Assembly: GCA_964016875.1 (NCBI GenBank)
Contig: OZ024722.1
Span: 19,102,576 to 19,166,575 of the forward strand
Source of the DNA: Fallopia convolvulus
Taxonomy: Eukaryota > Streptophyta > Magnoliopsida > Caryophyllales > Polygonaceae
Direction of reading: 5' to 3'
Length of the DNA: 64,000 nucleotides
Each line of letters begins with the position of its first letter. Within the stretch, counting starts at the first letter, position 1. The notes under the pieces were generated by a model. The model saw only the letters and a program-made list of their open reading frames with translations, ran no database searches and was not told the origin of the DNA. Positions 12,601 through 23,685 of this stretch are shown piece after piece. The translations under genes were made by a program, and so were the position numbers.

Positions 12601-14479
12601 TTAATTGTTCATTATCCTTGTTGGACTATACTTGAGAACATGAATTAAAAAAAAAACAAATAATACCTTATTAATAAAAAGGAGTGGTATCTCCTTTGGA
12701 ATGACTATTCTACCCTTAAAAATTAGGGTGCCCACAAACAACCTTATCTCCTTCCCCACTTCATCTCCTTCCTCCCCCATTTTTCTTTTCACGTAGCTCT
12801 CAACTACCACCAATTTTCACATCAGCCCACACCAGCCTTGAGCTCACCTCCGACCCCCTCTCGTTGCTCCTCACAGGCGTCGGGAAGGAGGCCTTGTTGG
12901 GAGCCACCGCCCTCGCCTCCGTGGTGCTCGCGCAACCCACTACCCGACAACGTTTTGGATCTTCTTTTGCTAGCCACGCCATCTTTTAGCCTCTCTCAAG
13001 CCTTCCACCCCTTGGTTAAGTTGTTGGCAAGTCGTTTGAACCACCATCCCCTCCAATTTTGATTTGCTTTGACATTGAACTTGTAAGTGAGATTTTCCCC
13101 CAATTCTAAACCCTAACTTGAATTTTTCTTGTCTCTAAGTCAAATTGAGGGTAAATTGGAGGCTAGGGGTTAAATTGAAGACTAATGGGTTGTTAATTTG
13201 TTGAATTTGAAGCTTATTGTTAGAGGTTGGAGTTTTGAGGGCATTTTTGCACAAGTTCCGAAAATTCTGGGCAGTTTCTATAATTTCTGGAAAGTTAAGG
13301 GTATCATCACAAGGTAAGGAATCCTTCTACGAGTATGAGAAATTTTACGGATCTTGATTTGGATGTGTATGTGATGAGTTATGACTATTTGTGTGAGTTT
13401 GGTGAAAACTTGGTGTTTTAGGCCTATATTGGTGGACAATTGGAAGGTTGGGTTGAAAATATATTTTGATGAAGGCTATGCTTGATAAATCTTCTTAGTC
13501 TAAGTAATAGATGAATTAAGCATTATGCTTTATGCATAATTTTGTGACTTGAGTGATTGATAGCTTATATCCTATTTTCCTAGTAAAGACATGTGTGCAT
13601 AAGTGGTATGAATGGGTAAAATCGGCAAGACCGCTATTGATTGTTATGAATTCCAATGGGATGATGTGGTTCGGCAATGCCGTTCGAGCTTCTTACGGAC
13701 CCCAATGGGGACCTTGATGTCGACAATGTCGATGATGAAACTTCAGGATTCCATGGGGGATACCTTGAAGATAATTGGGCAATGCCCTGTGAGTTAATCC
13801 CAATGGGAGTGTTGGTTCGGCAATGTCGTTCGTGTTCTTACGGACCCCAATGGGGACTATGAGTCGGCAATGCCGATGATGTGATTCATGGATCCCAATG
13901 GGATGCCTTGAAATTTTGGGCAATGCCCTGCAAGTAACCCCAATAGGGTAAGACGAGATATAACTTCCTCTTTAATATTATTTTCTTTTAGTCATGTGTT
14001 TAATATGTATATATATCCCCATTCGTAAATATTATTCTTCATTACTTAGTTTCTTTTGAGAGACTAACCCCCATTGGTTGGGGGCTGGCTATATTTTTGT
14101 GCATGGTCAGGTTCAGGTGACGTTCGAGAGCTTGGAGGAGGTCGAGCGCCATGACGATGCTAGGATGGGACTTGGGATTTTGCTTATGAAGTTGTTCTTT
14201 TCTATGACTTATGTTTACCTACTTCTTAACTAGGGAACCGAGTTAGACAATACATGTTGAATCCGTTCTTTGTTTCAACCACCATGGTTTAGCATCCTAG
14301 TTCTACTTTGTGACTCATGATGTTTATACCAATTTTTACTCTTCGAGACTTGTTGACTTCTAGAGCTATTGCAAGTTTTATGACTTTATCCTTGAGTTTG
14401 GTTTTACTATCTTCTTAGCCTTGAAGGGGTTTCATAAAAACCCTTGGCGCTGTAACAACTCGATTTTTGGGCTGTTACA
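12600..14479 (+). mobile_element. gypsy-LTR-like non-coding DNA ending next to a primer-binding site
   Basis: No frame longer than shadows is present, but the layout is LTR-like: a pyrimidine-rich, TC-rich leader (about 12700-13080), a long non-coding body, an internal tandem array (13618-13955), and an end at 14479 reading CTGTTACA followed 5 bases later by a tRNA-Met primer-binding site. The left boundary was not located, so the start coordinate is approximate. This could be the 5' LTR of a Tekay-like element whose internal region was lost or replaced. An alternative is that only 14451-14479 (TGTAACA...TGTTACA) is LTR and the rest is older DNA. Confidence 0.4.
13618..13955 (+). repeat. ~50-bp tandem array of mini-hairpins
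   Basis: About seven diverged units of roughly 50 bp. Each contains a first mini-hairpin with loop around AAT (CGGCAATGCCG, CGACAATGTCG or GGGCAATGCCC) and a second one of the CCCCAATGGGG type. The first-hairpin variants recur in the same order, suggesting a higher-order period near 150 bp. It lies inside LTR-like DNA. No coding potential is supported. Confidence 0.75.
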
Positions 14480-14598
14480 GAAATTGGTATCAGAGCCGAC
14501 TCTGGGTTATGAGTTGGCTTAGCCCGGTGGGTGGTCACTGGACCCGGAGGGCGATCCTTGGCCTTGACGAGGACGTCAAGTGCTTAAGTGGGGGAGAT
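14480..14598 (+). mobile_element. internal region of Cassandra-like TRIM
   Basis: Only about 119 bases separate the preceding TGTTACA terminus from the next LTR. It holds the primer-binding site at its left end and a polypurine tract AAGTGGGGGAGA (14586-14597) at its right end, with no coding capacity. That is the expected layout of a terminal-repeat retrotransposon in miniature. Confidence 0.65.
14485..14497 (+). other. primer-binding site (tRNA-Met type)
   Basis: TGGTATCAGAGCC, the usual complement to the 3' end of initiator tRNA-Met, 5 bases after the TGTTACA terminus at 14479. It marks the start of the internal region of an LTR element running on the plus strand. Confidence 0.8.
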
Positions 14599-14794
14599 TG
14601 TAACACCCCGAAAGTTTATAAGAGATTGAGGTGCTACCCATGTCAACAAGAGCTCTTCATTTTTTGAGTTTGAGTGAGGACAAAGAACTCAAAAGTTAAG
14701 CGTGCAAGGGCGAGAGTAGTACCAGGATGGGTGACCTCCTGGTAAGTCCTTGGGTTGGCGTGAGATAGCTCTTCTAAAGGTTTGGGGCCTTACA
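14599..14794 (+). mobile_element. 3' LTR of Cassandra-like TRIM
   Basis: Starts TGTAACACCCCG directly after the polypurine tract and ends GGGCCTTACA; 196 bp. It contains a 5S rRNA-like segment (listed separately), the hallmark of Cassandra elements, which are short non-autonomous LTR elements of vascular plants carrying RNA polymerase III promoter motifs in their LTRs. No matching 5S-bearing 5' LTR is present on the left. Confidence 0.78.
14685..14760 (+). ncRNA. 5S rRNA-derived segment within TRIM LTR (not a 5S gene)
   Basis: The run AGTTAAGCGTGC (A box) followed by GGGCGAGAGTAGTACC, AGGATGGGTGACC and CCTGG (C box region) matches the 3' two thirds of plant 5S rRNA. The 5' third of 5S rRNA is absent and the end departs from the normal 3' stem, so it is not a functional ribosomal RNA gene. 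It may still act as a polymerase III promoter for the TRIM. Confidence 0.85.
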
Positions 14795-15914
14795 AACGCA
14801 CTTTATTTATTAAAATAAAATATTATAATATGATAACAACTTCATATTTTAAAATAAAATATTTATTTTAAATGATAACACATGTGTAAGAATTCCGATT
14901 TAAAAATTAAAATCCTATTTTATAAAGCATAAGTCCTTAAAAAATAAATAAAAAATAAATAAAAAATTATTAATTTCTTTCTAAAATTAGGTTCTTATCC
15001 TATACCTTTAGGACATAAGTTAGACAAATCATTTTGTAATTAGACTCGTACAACTTATTTATTGAACATTTGGATACTATTAATATTGTAATTAATTTAA
15101 ATAATATTTTGGAATAATGGTTAAGATACAAATATCTCCTCATCTCATCCGGTAAAATCGGAATATAATTATAAAAAATTACAAATAGTTACCTAAATAT
15201 TATCTAATGTTAGTGTTAAAAGATCATGACAATAATTTCAAATATAAAAAATCACAATATACATATATATATATATATTTGAAGCTATATTGTTTGAACA
15301 TCGATTTTTTTTCAATTAAATGAAAATTCTATAAATTACCAAAATCAAATACACTTTTAATATATTTTCTTTACATTTGTACTTTATATAAAATAGTTAA
15401 TAGATAATGTAACAATGATGATTTGTTAAATGTTTAATAAAAAATTAACTACGAAAGATAACCTTTCAATACATTTACTTTTAATTTATAGTCCATATTT
15501 TTTTATCAAAAAATTATATTCTATATTAAATAATTAATAGATTACCTAGCCACCACCATCTTTTCTATATTTTGAATAAAATAGTACACTATCAAAGCTA
15601 ATCTAGTGCTAAAAAAAGACAATAATTTTTTTATATTTTATATAAATTAACGTTTAATTAAATATGCTAGAAATTTCCAAAATTACAAATTGGATTTTTT
15701 CCAAAATATCGGATGATATCAAAACTTCCAAGCCTTATATTTGAATTCGTAAGATTTGTTTCCAAAACTACCAATTTATTTGTATAATTTATATGAATTA
15801 ATGAGAAGATAACATGTGTACAAATCTAACGTGGTGCATTTTAGGAATGACATGTGGCAAAAGATGACATGGCGGAATGTGGTGACTTCAAACCTTATTA
15901 CTTTTATATGTATA
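14795..15914. other. AT-rich DNA, including a Helitron 5'-end-like block
   Basis: Mostly AT-rich with an (AT)n run near 15258-15280. On the minus strand, positions 15914 down to about 15835 read like the 5' portion of another Helitron: TATACATATAAAAG, then a subterminal block with CGCCATGTCA and CCACATGTCA that recurs at 21800-21905. Its own opening bases appear to have been displaced by the neighbouring Helitron, and I could not find its 3' end. Confidence 0.4.
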
Positions 15915-16164
15915 CTAGTATGTATTCCCGTACCTTGTACGGGTTTTTCTTAAATAAAATATTAATAATAAAATATTTTTTAAATATATTTATTATCCGA
16001 TAAAAATAATCATGTAAATGATTAAATATAAATTTTGAATAAATATTTTAAATCAATAAACTATAAAAGTTTTTTATTTCAAACAATAATATTTTATTAA
16101 TATTATGAATTAAATTAATATCCAAAACATGATAATTTATTTAATTATGAAAATAGATAAGTAA

Positions 16165-19100
16165 TGTAATATCCGCTAAATTCTAAATAAAATAAAATGG
16201 GTAATTATCCCAATAAATTTTTTTTAAAAGTAAAAAATTTAATAAACTTTATAATCTCATATTACATTATAAAAGGTTATAACAGTTTACTACAATGGAA
16301 ATTAAGAATTTAATAAAAAATGTTAAGCAAGTCGGGTATTCACTTAAATAATCCCTTTTCTCTTAAATAGAGAGTTTCAATATTTTTAAGAAAATTATAA
16401 ACATATTATAAAAATATTATTAAAGTGGTAAAAATCTCAAATAAAAATAAGCTTTCATAACTTTCTAATTTAATTAGTAAGGTGCAATTACAAGGCTAGC
16501 AAAAATAACAAAGGGAGGGCAAATAAAAAGAGGCAAGAGCCGAGACTCAAACCCGAGACCTCTTGCATCCCTCCCATAATAACACACACTCCATTTCCGC
16601 TAGGCTATAGTAACTTGTCTACTCACTTAGGATTTTCAATCCTTTTATTTCCTTATTCTTCTTCCTTCTTGTTAGAAGAAATATGCCATGACCGATTGAT
16701 TTGACGCTTGATCAATGCATGTGCTTCCACCTCCAACTACGGCCATTAAGCTTGCTCTTCTCACCTCTCCTCTTCACCAATCTCATTCTTCCACCTCCTT
16801 TGTAAGAAAACACACTCTTGACCAATCTCCATGGATCACCTCTTCCATGAGAGGTCCATCCATGGAGGTGTGGATTCATGGAAGTGCATCTTTTCACTAT
16901 AAAAAGGGGTGAGCTCTCAAGGGAAGACTCACAATTCATTCCTCTCTTACTCTTCTTCATAATTCTCTCTCAATCAAGCAGAATTCAGCCAAGATAAATT
17001 AAGTTTAAGGGCTGATTTTCCCCTTCAAAAACACCAAAACCCTAGTTTTCATCTTCCTCCAACACACCCACCTTCGCCGGACCACCAGGAGCCTCACCGC
17101 CCGCCACCACCCGCCACCAAGCCAAGGGAGGAGCTGTTGGTCGTCCATCATCACAAGGAAGAAGACAAGTTTAGCTCTTTTAATAGGTAATGAGCCTATT
17201 TCTAAATACACTTATGGGCTTTAGTAAAATAATTTAGGCCCAATTGTTATTAAAAAGCCCATCAGAATAATTTTTATGAGAGTTAAAATTATCTAGCATG
17301 ATAATTTCGACCCTTTCATTTTTATGCCAAACCCGGGCCCGTCTCGTATCAATATTAAATTCCGACCCGAAATTTATGTTTATTCTATCTTAAAATTATT
17401 TTAAAATACTATAATATTTATTTAAGGATAATAAATATTATAATAAGGCTATTACCTAGGATTTTATGAAAATGAATTAAGTTGCATGTTCATAAATTTT
17501 TTTTATACATATATAATATTTATTTAATTTAATCGAATAACTATTACAAATGAGTTATTAAAAAGGAATTTATGTAATGTAATTCATTTGCATGCCCATC
17601 TAGTAATAATATAATTTTAATAATCATATATGAATTCCTAGAATATTAATACTTATAAGAATAATATTTTAAGCATATTTGGTTTAAATATTGGAAAAGT
17701 ATTAACTTAGGCATATTTTCCTTTATTATAAAAGATGTAACTTAAAATAAAAGAAATAGATAAACAAGGTTCTATTAATAAGAAATGTCTTTGCATGTCA
17801 ACTTAGACTTATCATAATGTTGAAATAAATCATTTATGACCTTGTTAACTAAAGTAAACTTCTAAAGAATATAATATTTACTTTAGTAAATTGAATAAGT
17901 GTTGCATGTGGACTTTGCATGCACTTATAGTTAAATAAAATCATGGGATTAAAATATGAGTTTATATACTTGACAAATATAAAATAAATAATATGTTTAC
18001 ATTATTTGGAGCTTATTATAATGAATAAAAGAATTAGAGCAAAGAGGATGAAAATTCTATGTTAAGACTTTTTATATTGAAAAAGGGATTGCATGTCATC
18101 TAACGAGCATATTATAAACTTGAATATATTTTTATAAGATATTTATATAGTTAAAGTATGGAATGAAAAGATATTTTGATGATAGACTAAAAAGATAGCA
18201 AAAAGGTTTTTAGTGTTTCTTGCATATGAAGAAAGTATTTTTATATGATCAAGTTTGGAATGTAAATAATATAGAAAATATATTATTAGTGGACTTTATT
18301 AAACTTTATAAGTTTGCATGCCGTTAATAAAAGATTCACCTAATATATTAATAATATATTAATTTGCTTATAAATTCAATAATAACAATATAATGGACTT
18401 TTCATGTATCATAAGAATGATTTTTTATAATTAGTTTGAAATATAAATATAGAAAGTATATTTTAAATGGGTTTTGTCTAATTTAATCAACTTGCATGCT
18501 TTACATAATAAAATAATTTCCTATTAATGATAAGGTTATAAGTTTGTGAACTTAATTGAATAAAAGAATTATAAAGTAATCTAAGTGGAATATTAAACTT
18601 AAATAAATAAATATTTAATAATTTAAATATGTCTTGATTGTTCTAAATTTAATAAACATTTTCATTAAAATAATAATAATGAATACTTGGGATATTATAA
18701 TTAAGAAATAATATTAAGGAATATTATTATTTTATCACCTGCACCTAAATTATTATTATAATAATTTAGCAATAATCTTTCTCTTATCAAAGGAATATAA
18801 GAGATTTTTTTAAAAAAAAAACTTTAAAAGAATTAAAGAAGAATTATTAAAGTTCGTTCGTACCTCTCGTGTCATTAGGTGGAGCCTCCGTTCCGTTACG
18901 AGAACACCGCTTTCCGCTCAATCGTTAATACTGAATCCTACAAGCTAAGGCAAGTGGAATTTCTCCTTGTAGCCTTATATATTCATTCCGTGAAATTTCT
19001 CGATGTTGGGAACAACTTGTTTGCTAAGTAATAAACGAACTTAGGAATATCGATTGTTAGATATAATGACCCCACTGTTATCGTTATTCCGTTATTTAAT

Positions 19101-20147
19101 ATTTGGTAGGACTATTATGCTAGTTTTGTTGTGGCCTTGATTGTTTACGGTCTCGTTAAGAGAACGGTTACGAACGAACTAGTGAGGGGCGCGGGATTAA
19201 CCCGACGCCTCTATACAACTTACTAAGTCGTATGCCTCTGCGCTTAAAGTACGACTTTCAGGATCATGATCCATGTCTGCTCCGATTGCAAGGAGGGATG
19301 AGTGGCACTCTAGCTAAGTGTCGGGAACTGAGTTTTCCCTTGGTGTTCCGGGCCATGCAAGCCCCCACCCTCTTTAAAAAATCATTAACGTAATCAATAT
19401 CTTTTCGTCACGATATAAGATAAGTGCCAATGCACATTTAAAAGACATCAAAACCGGACCGGTCTCAAATGATCGATCCGGCTCTCGGTCCACTCAGGGC
19501 GCGAGAGGTTTTCAAACTTGTATGAATTAATAATGTTCCCAACATACTTTCTATTCTAAAAAGAAGTCTACAATCTTGTAGCTCTTCTCTCGATTAACGA
19601 GCTATCTCCGCTTGAGATACGCTTTTCTTCGTACCGTTAAAACCCACATAAATAAGCCATACCTTAAGACACAACCCGATAATATCTCTCTCGACATTGC
19701 TAAATTACCGAAATACCCTTGGGAAGTTCCATTCCCGCTTGCTTAGTCTCTTAGACTAATTCTTATTTTCCGCATGTTTGCCTGGCATATTCTCGCCCCT
19801 CGTGAATTATGTCAGACCCTAGGAACCCGAGCAAGATCTAAAGTGAAGACGAAGGAAGGGCACGTTTCACCAAGATGTATTTGTCGTATCATTTTGATTT
19901 ATTTCGGTTTACGTCCCAAGAACAAGTTTTTATGTGTTTCGTTATCGAACATCATTTTGTTAAAGCAATGTAAGGAGGTTTGTACGAACAAAAGTCTCTT
20001 TCGAGAGCACCCTTTTATATTATGAATTATGTTAATTTCCGCATTTTAATTGTTCAATATCATTCTACAAGCCTTGGGTGACTTTGGACGGTAAAAATCC
20101 GAGGTCACTAGCGGTAATACCCAATGTTGTAAAATAGGGGTGTTACA
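16165..20147. mobile_element. solo LTR, ~4 kb, with 5-bp target duplication
   Basis: Begins TGTAATATCC and ends GGGGTGTTACA, so the termini are TG...CA within an inverted TGTAA/TTACA. It is flanked on both sides by AGTAA (16160-16164 and 20148-20152), a perfect 5-bp target duplication. Length 3983 bp. No primer-binding site, polypurine tract or retroviral-type protein is inside, and the start is not repeated near the end, so a solo LTR left by LTR-LTR recombination is the simplest reading. A long-LTR gypsy family is likely. A large non-coding LARD-type element is the alternative. Short frames inside (for example 19774-20025) show no recognisable domain. Confidence 0.78.
16535..16620 (-). mobile_element. 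tRNA-like / SINE-like segment inside the solo LTR
   Basis: On the minus strand an A-box-like TAGCCTAGCGG (16607-16597) is followed about 43 bases later by a B-box-like GGGTTTGAGTCTC (16554-16542), spacing typical of tRNA genes, then by T runs that could end polymerase III transcription. The anticodon arm is not tRNA-like enough to call a tRNA gene. It may be a SINE head or a tRNA relic within the LTR. Confidence 0.4.
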
Positions 20148-20582
20148 AGTAATGAGATAAAAACTTATCAATTTATCATGCACATGGGACCATTCAAAAT
20201 AAACTTAATTATAGTGATATAAGATTGTATGTACATTACACTATCTTTATATTAAACTTAATTATCTAAACCTAACATATACATTCTATCTAAAAATAAA
20301 ATAAATATCCTAATAGTTGTATAATATATAGCATAAAAAATATCTTAATAATCTTCATATTTATCATATCCAAAAATAAAATATTATTTTTAAAAAAATT
20401 AAGAATGGGATTTTCTATCCGTTGATTATAGTGATATAAGATTGTACGTACATTACACAAACTTTATTTTGTTAAAGATTGGTTTTAATAAAAGGAGTGG
20501 TGTGGTCCAATCTAAAAATGACATGTGTCGTTTAATAATTTTTTAACCTCCGCGTTAGTATATAGTTATGATATATAGTAGA

Positions 20583-21912
20583 TTGTTAAAAACATAACAA
20601 TAATCTCATAAAAAATACATATATTGTTAGATAAAAAAAGGTACTCCGTAGTTAAATAGATTGCATTCGTATTTCAAAAATCACAAAAAATTTATATTCA
20701 ATTATAGGATGCAAGTGCGTTATTTTAATTTGGAAGCATGATAATAATAATAATAATAATAATATGCAAGTGTGTATGTTGATTTTAGTATGCATGTGTT
20801 TTAATTTGGAAATATGATAATAACTTTCTATATCCAAAATCAATTCAAAAGATACATAATCGAAAATTAAAATTTTGGCAGGGAAAAAATGATTCATCCA
20901 TATCTTCTCATATTCCAATTAGATCCAAATTTTAGGAAAGATAATAAAGAGAGAAGAAATGTGTACTCTGATTTTTAATAGGTATATAAATTGGTTGATA
21001 TATATGGGCGAATTACTCCAACCTAGTCAAAATTTATCTGATACTATTGTTATAAAATCATACAATACAACAAACTAAAATTGCCATAGGTAATTATAGT
21101 TATTTTTGATTTGAAGGTAAAAAATTTAGTAAAAATATAATTCATTCATATCTAATTGATATCGGTTAATCAAACATTCAAGCTTAACCATTAATGAATA
21201 AACTAAAATTAAAAAAAAAATCAAAAACTAATTACAAAATCGAGAAGGAAAAATTCTTATAGAGACATGGCCTCATATGTATCAGTTTTGTGTCAATTTC
21301 TTATGACCTAATTCTAGTATCTTTCGTTATTTTCCGTCAATTTACCTACAAATTATAATGTCAAAATATAAAAATCAGCCATGTGTTTTTATTGATGAAG
21401 AAGGAGAATGAAAGAGCTATGAAGAGCAACAACAAACTGATCAATAGAAGATGGCGTAGAGAGAAATCGATCGGTGAAGAGCGACGAGAAATTGATCATG
21501 AAGAGCAGTGAGAAATCAATCGCTTGGCTTTCCAGTGTAAAGCAACCAAGAATCGATTGGAAGGGTTCTTCCGTTAGCAAATATATATGAATGGTAGATT
21601 CTTGATGGAGAAGGAGAATAAAACCCTAGGAATATATTGAAAGAACCTAGAATTCTTCAAAAAGCTGATTTTTAATAATGTATTTAAATTTAAGTTATTT
21701 ATTATTTATAATTATAGTTAAATATGACATGTAAATGATGAGGCAGAATATAATATGACATGGCATATGACGTGTTAAAAATATCATGACATGGCTTAAG
21801 GAAAAGGTGACATGTGGCAAAAGCTGAGGTGGCATATTCTTGAAACGACACATGGAAAAAGCTGACGTGGCGCAATGTGGAGGCTCCAAACCTTATTGCT
21901 TTTATATATATA
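20583..21912. other. AT-rich intergenic DNA with Helitron-like right edge
   Basis: No supported gene. The right edge (about 21720-21912) carries, on the minus strand, a Helitron 5'-end-like sequence TATATATATAAAAGC plus the subterminal GCGCCACGTCAGC and CCACATGTCA block also seen beside 15914. Its first bases seem replaced by the adjoining Helitron at 21913. Its 3' end was not found. Confidence 0.4.
20741..20763. repeat. (ATA)n microsatellite
   Basis: Seven to eight ATA/TAA triplets in a row followed by ATATG. A simple-sequence repeat useful only as a marker. Confidence 0.9.
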
Positions 21913-22902
21913 CTAGTTATACCCGTCGTGCCATGCACAACTACATAAATTTAATATTTAATTTATTTAATGAATATGATTTTAATTTAATATAAAAACT
22001 TATTTATTAGAAAAATTATATAAAATTTAACAATTAGTGTCATATTGTCATGTGAAACGGGGCCAAAATTATTAAGGTGGATCTAATATAATTTTTATGA
22101 CTTAACAATAATTTATTTATGCAAAAATATAAATAAAAATTATTTGAATTAGAATCATTCAATTTTAACAATCTTTTAAAAAAATATAAAAAGGTAAAAA
22201 TAATCTAAATTCTTGTAATTTTTTTTTATCAAATTCAATTCTTTAAAAAAATGAATAAAAATTAAAAATATACTTAATAAGAAGCTATGAAAAAATATAA
22301 AGAAAGAATGAATTTTTTAATGATAAGAAAATTATTTATATTTACATAAATAATTCAAAAAGAAAATTAAGGAAAAGATAACACAATTTTTTATTATCAA
22401 AAGTCCCAAGTAATTATCTAGATTGAAATTTCTATTTTTATCAAAATTTTATTTAAGATAAATCTTTTAAATAAATAGATAAAATAATAAAGATAAAATA
22501 TTTTTTTTATTTTAAATAAAATTCGAATTTAATTTTTTTCAAATAAATAGATAGAAATTTAATTGGAAAAACTAAATCAATATATCTATCTTAATATATA
22601 ATATATTAATATCTAATGTTCTATAATTTATTTTAATTTTAGATAATATCTTTTAGATCTATCCTAATTCCTAATATATAATAGATAACATCTTTATTTT
22701 GGATAAAATCTCTCTTGGATTAATTTATCCTATTTCTATATTATCCTAAAATAATATCAACATATATAAATTCCCAAAATAAAAAGTCCTATGTGGCGAA
22801 ATCCTAGGTGGCTTAACGTGGAAACGACACGTAGAAAAATCCTAGGTGGCGCAACGTGGTGGCCTTATTCCTTGCGTCTTTTATATATATACATAGATTA
22901 GA
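21913..22902 (-). mobile_element. non-autonomous Helitron, ~990 bp
   Basis: On the minus strand it opens TCTAATCTATG (T at 22902) after a host A and closes CTAG (21916-21913) before a host T. A hairpin precedes the 3' end: plus-strand arms GTCGTGC (21925-21931) and GCACAAC (21935-21941) with loop CAT, one wobble position. The body is AT-rich without open frames. The 5' subterminal part (about 22795-22880) carries CGCCACCTAGG and ACGTGTCG motifs related to those in neighbouring Helitron ends. Confidence 0.65.
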
Positions 22903-22921
22903 TTTTTGCTTATCAATATCC

Positions 22922-23060
22922 ATAGAGAAAGAGTCACGTGAGAATAGTCGATCAGGTGAGAAATAAGAATAAATCTCACTAGTCCCTACATTCATTAAAA
23001 AAGATAAAATATGGTACGGACGAATTTTACCCGTATTTTTCAATAAAAATGGCGCAGAAG
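22922..23060 (+). repeat. solitary MULE-type terminal inverted repeat
   Basis: GAGAAAGAGTCACGTGAGAA and the next ~110 bases match, in opposite orientation, the right terminus of the MULE at 24149-25544 (including the CAGGTGAGAAATAAGAATAA segment and the ATTTTTCAATAAAAA segment). No partner terminus belonging to this copy was found between here and 24140, so it looks like one end of a deleted relative. Confidence 0.55.
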
Positions 23061-23094
23061 AATAATAATCTTAATAAAATCCACGCTCTTGATC

Positions 23095-23685
23095 CGTTGG
23101 TTTGACCCGAACCAACACACTCAATTACCTAACCCAATTGACATGTATATAAGAACGTGGACCCAAACATGTACTCAACCTGATCGAACCAACCAGATTA
23201 AAAAGTCTATTCTCCATACATAGATAAATCATTATAAGAGTTGAGTTATAAAATCATATTTATAATAATTTTAACAATCACAAAAACATCAACTCTCTTG
23301 ACCAGTTGACGACTCGAATCCATATGAAAACCGCATAACCCGACCCAATTAACCCGTAAATTTGAAAAGACACAAACATGTACTCAACCCGATCTCATAA
23401 TAAACGAACTCAAACTCAACCGAACCAACCCAATTAACATATCTTTTCTCCATACATGGATAAATCCTTATAAAAATTTAAGTTATAAAATCATATCCAT
23501 AATATTTTAATAATCATAAAAAAATCGACACTATTGGCTTGTTAGGCGACTCGAACCCACACGAAACCGCAATGTTCCGACCCAATCAACTCATAAGTTT
23601 AAACGACCCAAACAAGTACTCAACCCAATCTCGAAATGACCAAACTCGAACCCAACCGAACCAACCCGATTAATAGGCCTATTCT
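23095..23685. repeat. ~210-240-bp tandem repeat, about 2.5 copies
   Basis: A composite motif (AAACATGTACTCAACC, then AACCGAACCAACC, then CTCCATACATGGATAAATC, then AAGTTATAAAATCATAT) recurs with starts near 23163, 23373 and 23609. Copies differ by substitutions and small gaps. It is non-coding and related to no gene here. Confidence 0.65.

Larger units (their letters stand above)
15915..20582 (-). mobile_element. non-autonomous Helitron (interrupted by a solo LTR)
   Basis: On the minus strand the 5' end reads TCTACTATATATC (T at 20582) preceded by host A, and the 3' end is CTAG (15918-15915) followed by host T, as expected for A/T insertion. Nine bases inside the 3' end is a perfect hairpin: CCCGTAC (15927-15933), loop CTT, GTACGGG (15937-15943). 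Subtracting the solo LTR and one duplication copy leaves about 680 bp, with no helicase coding. An imperfect direct repeat of about 34 bp (20208-20241 and 20424-20459) lies in the 5' part. Confidence 0.68.

Noticed and set aside
14685..14760. Functional 5S rRNA gene
   Set aside because: The 5' third is missing and it lies inside an LTR with TG...CA-type ends, so it is retrotransposon-borne.
16540..16610. tRNA gene
   Set aside because: A and B boxes are present but no cloverleaf or anticodon arm can be drawn.
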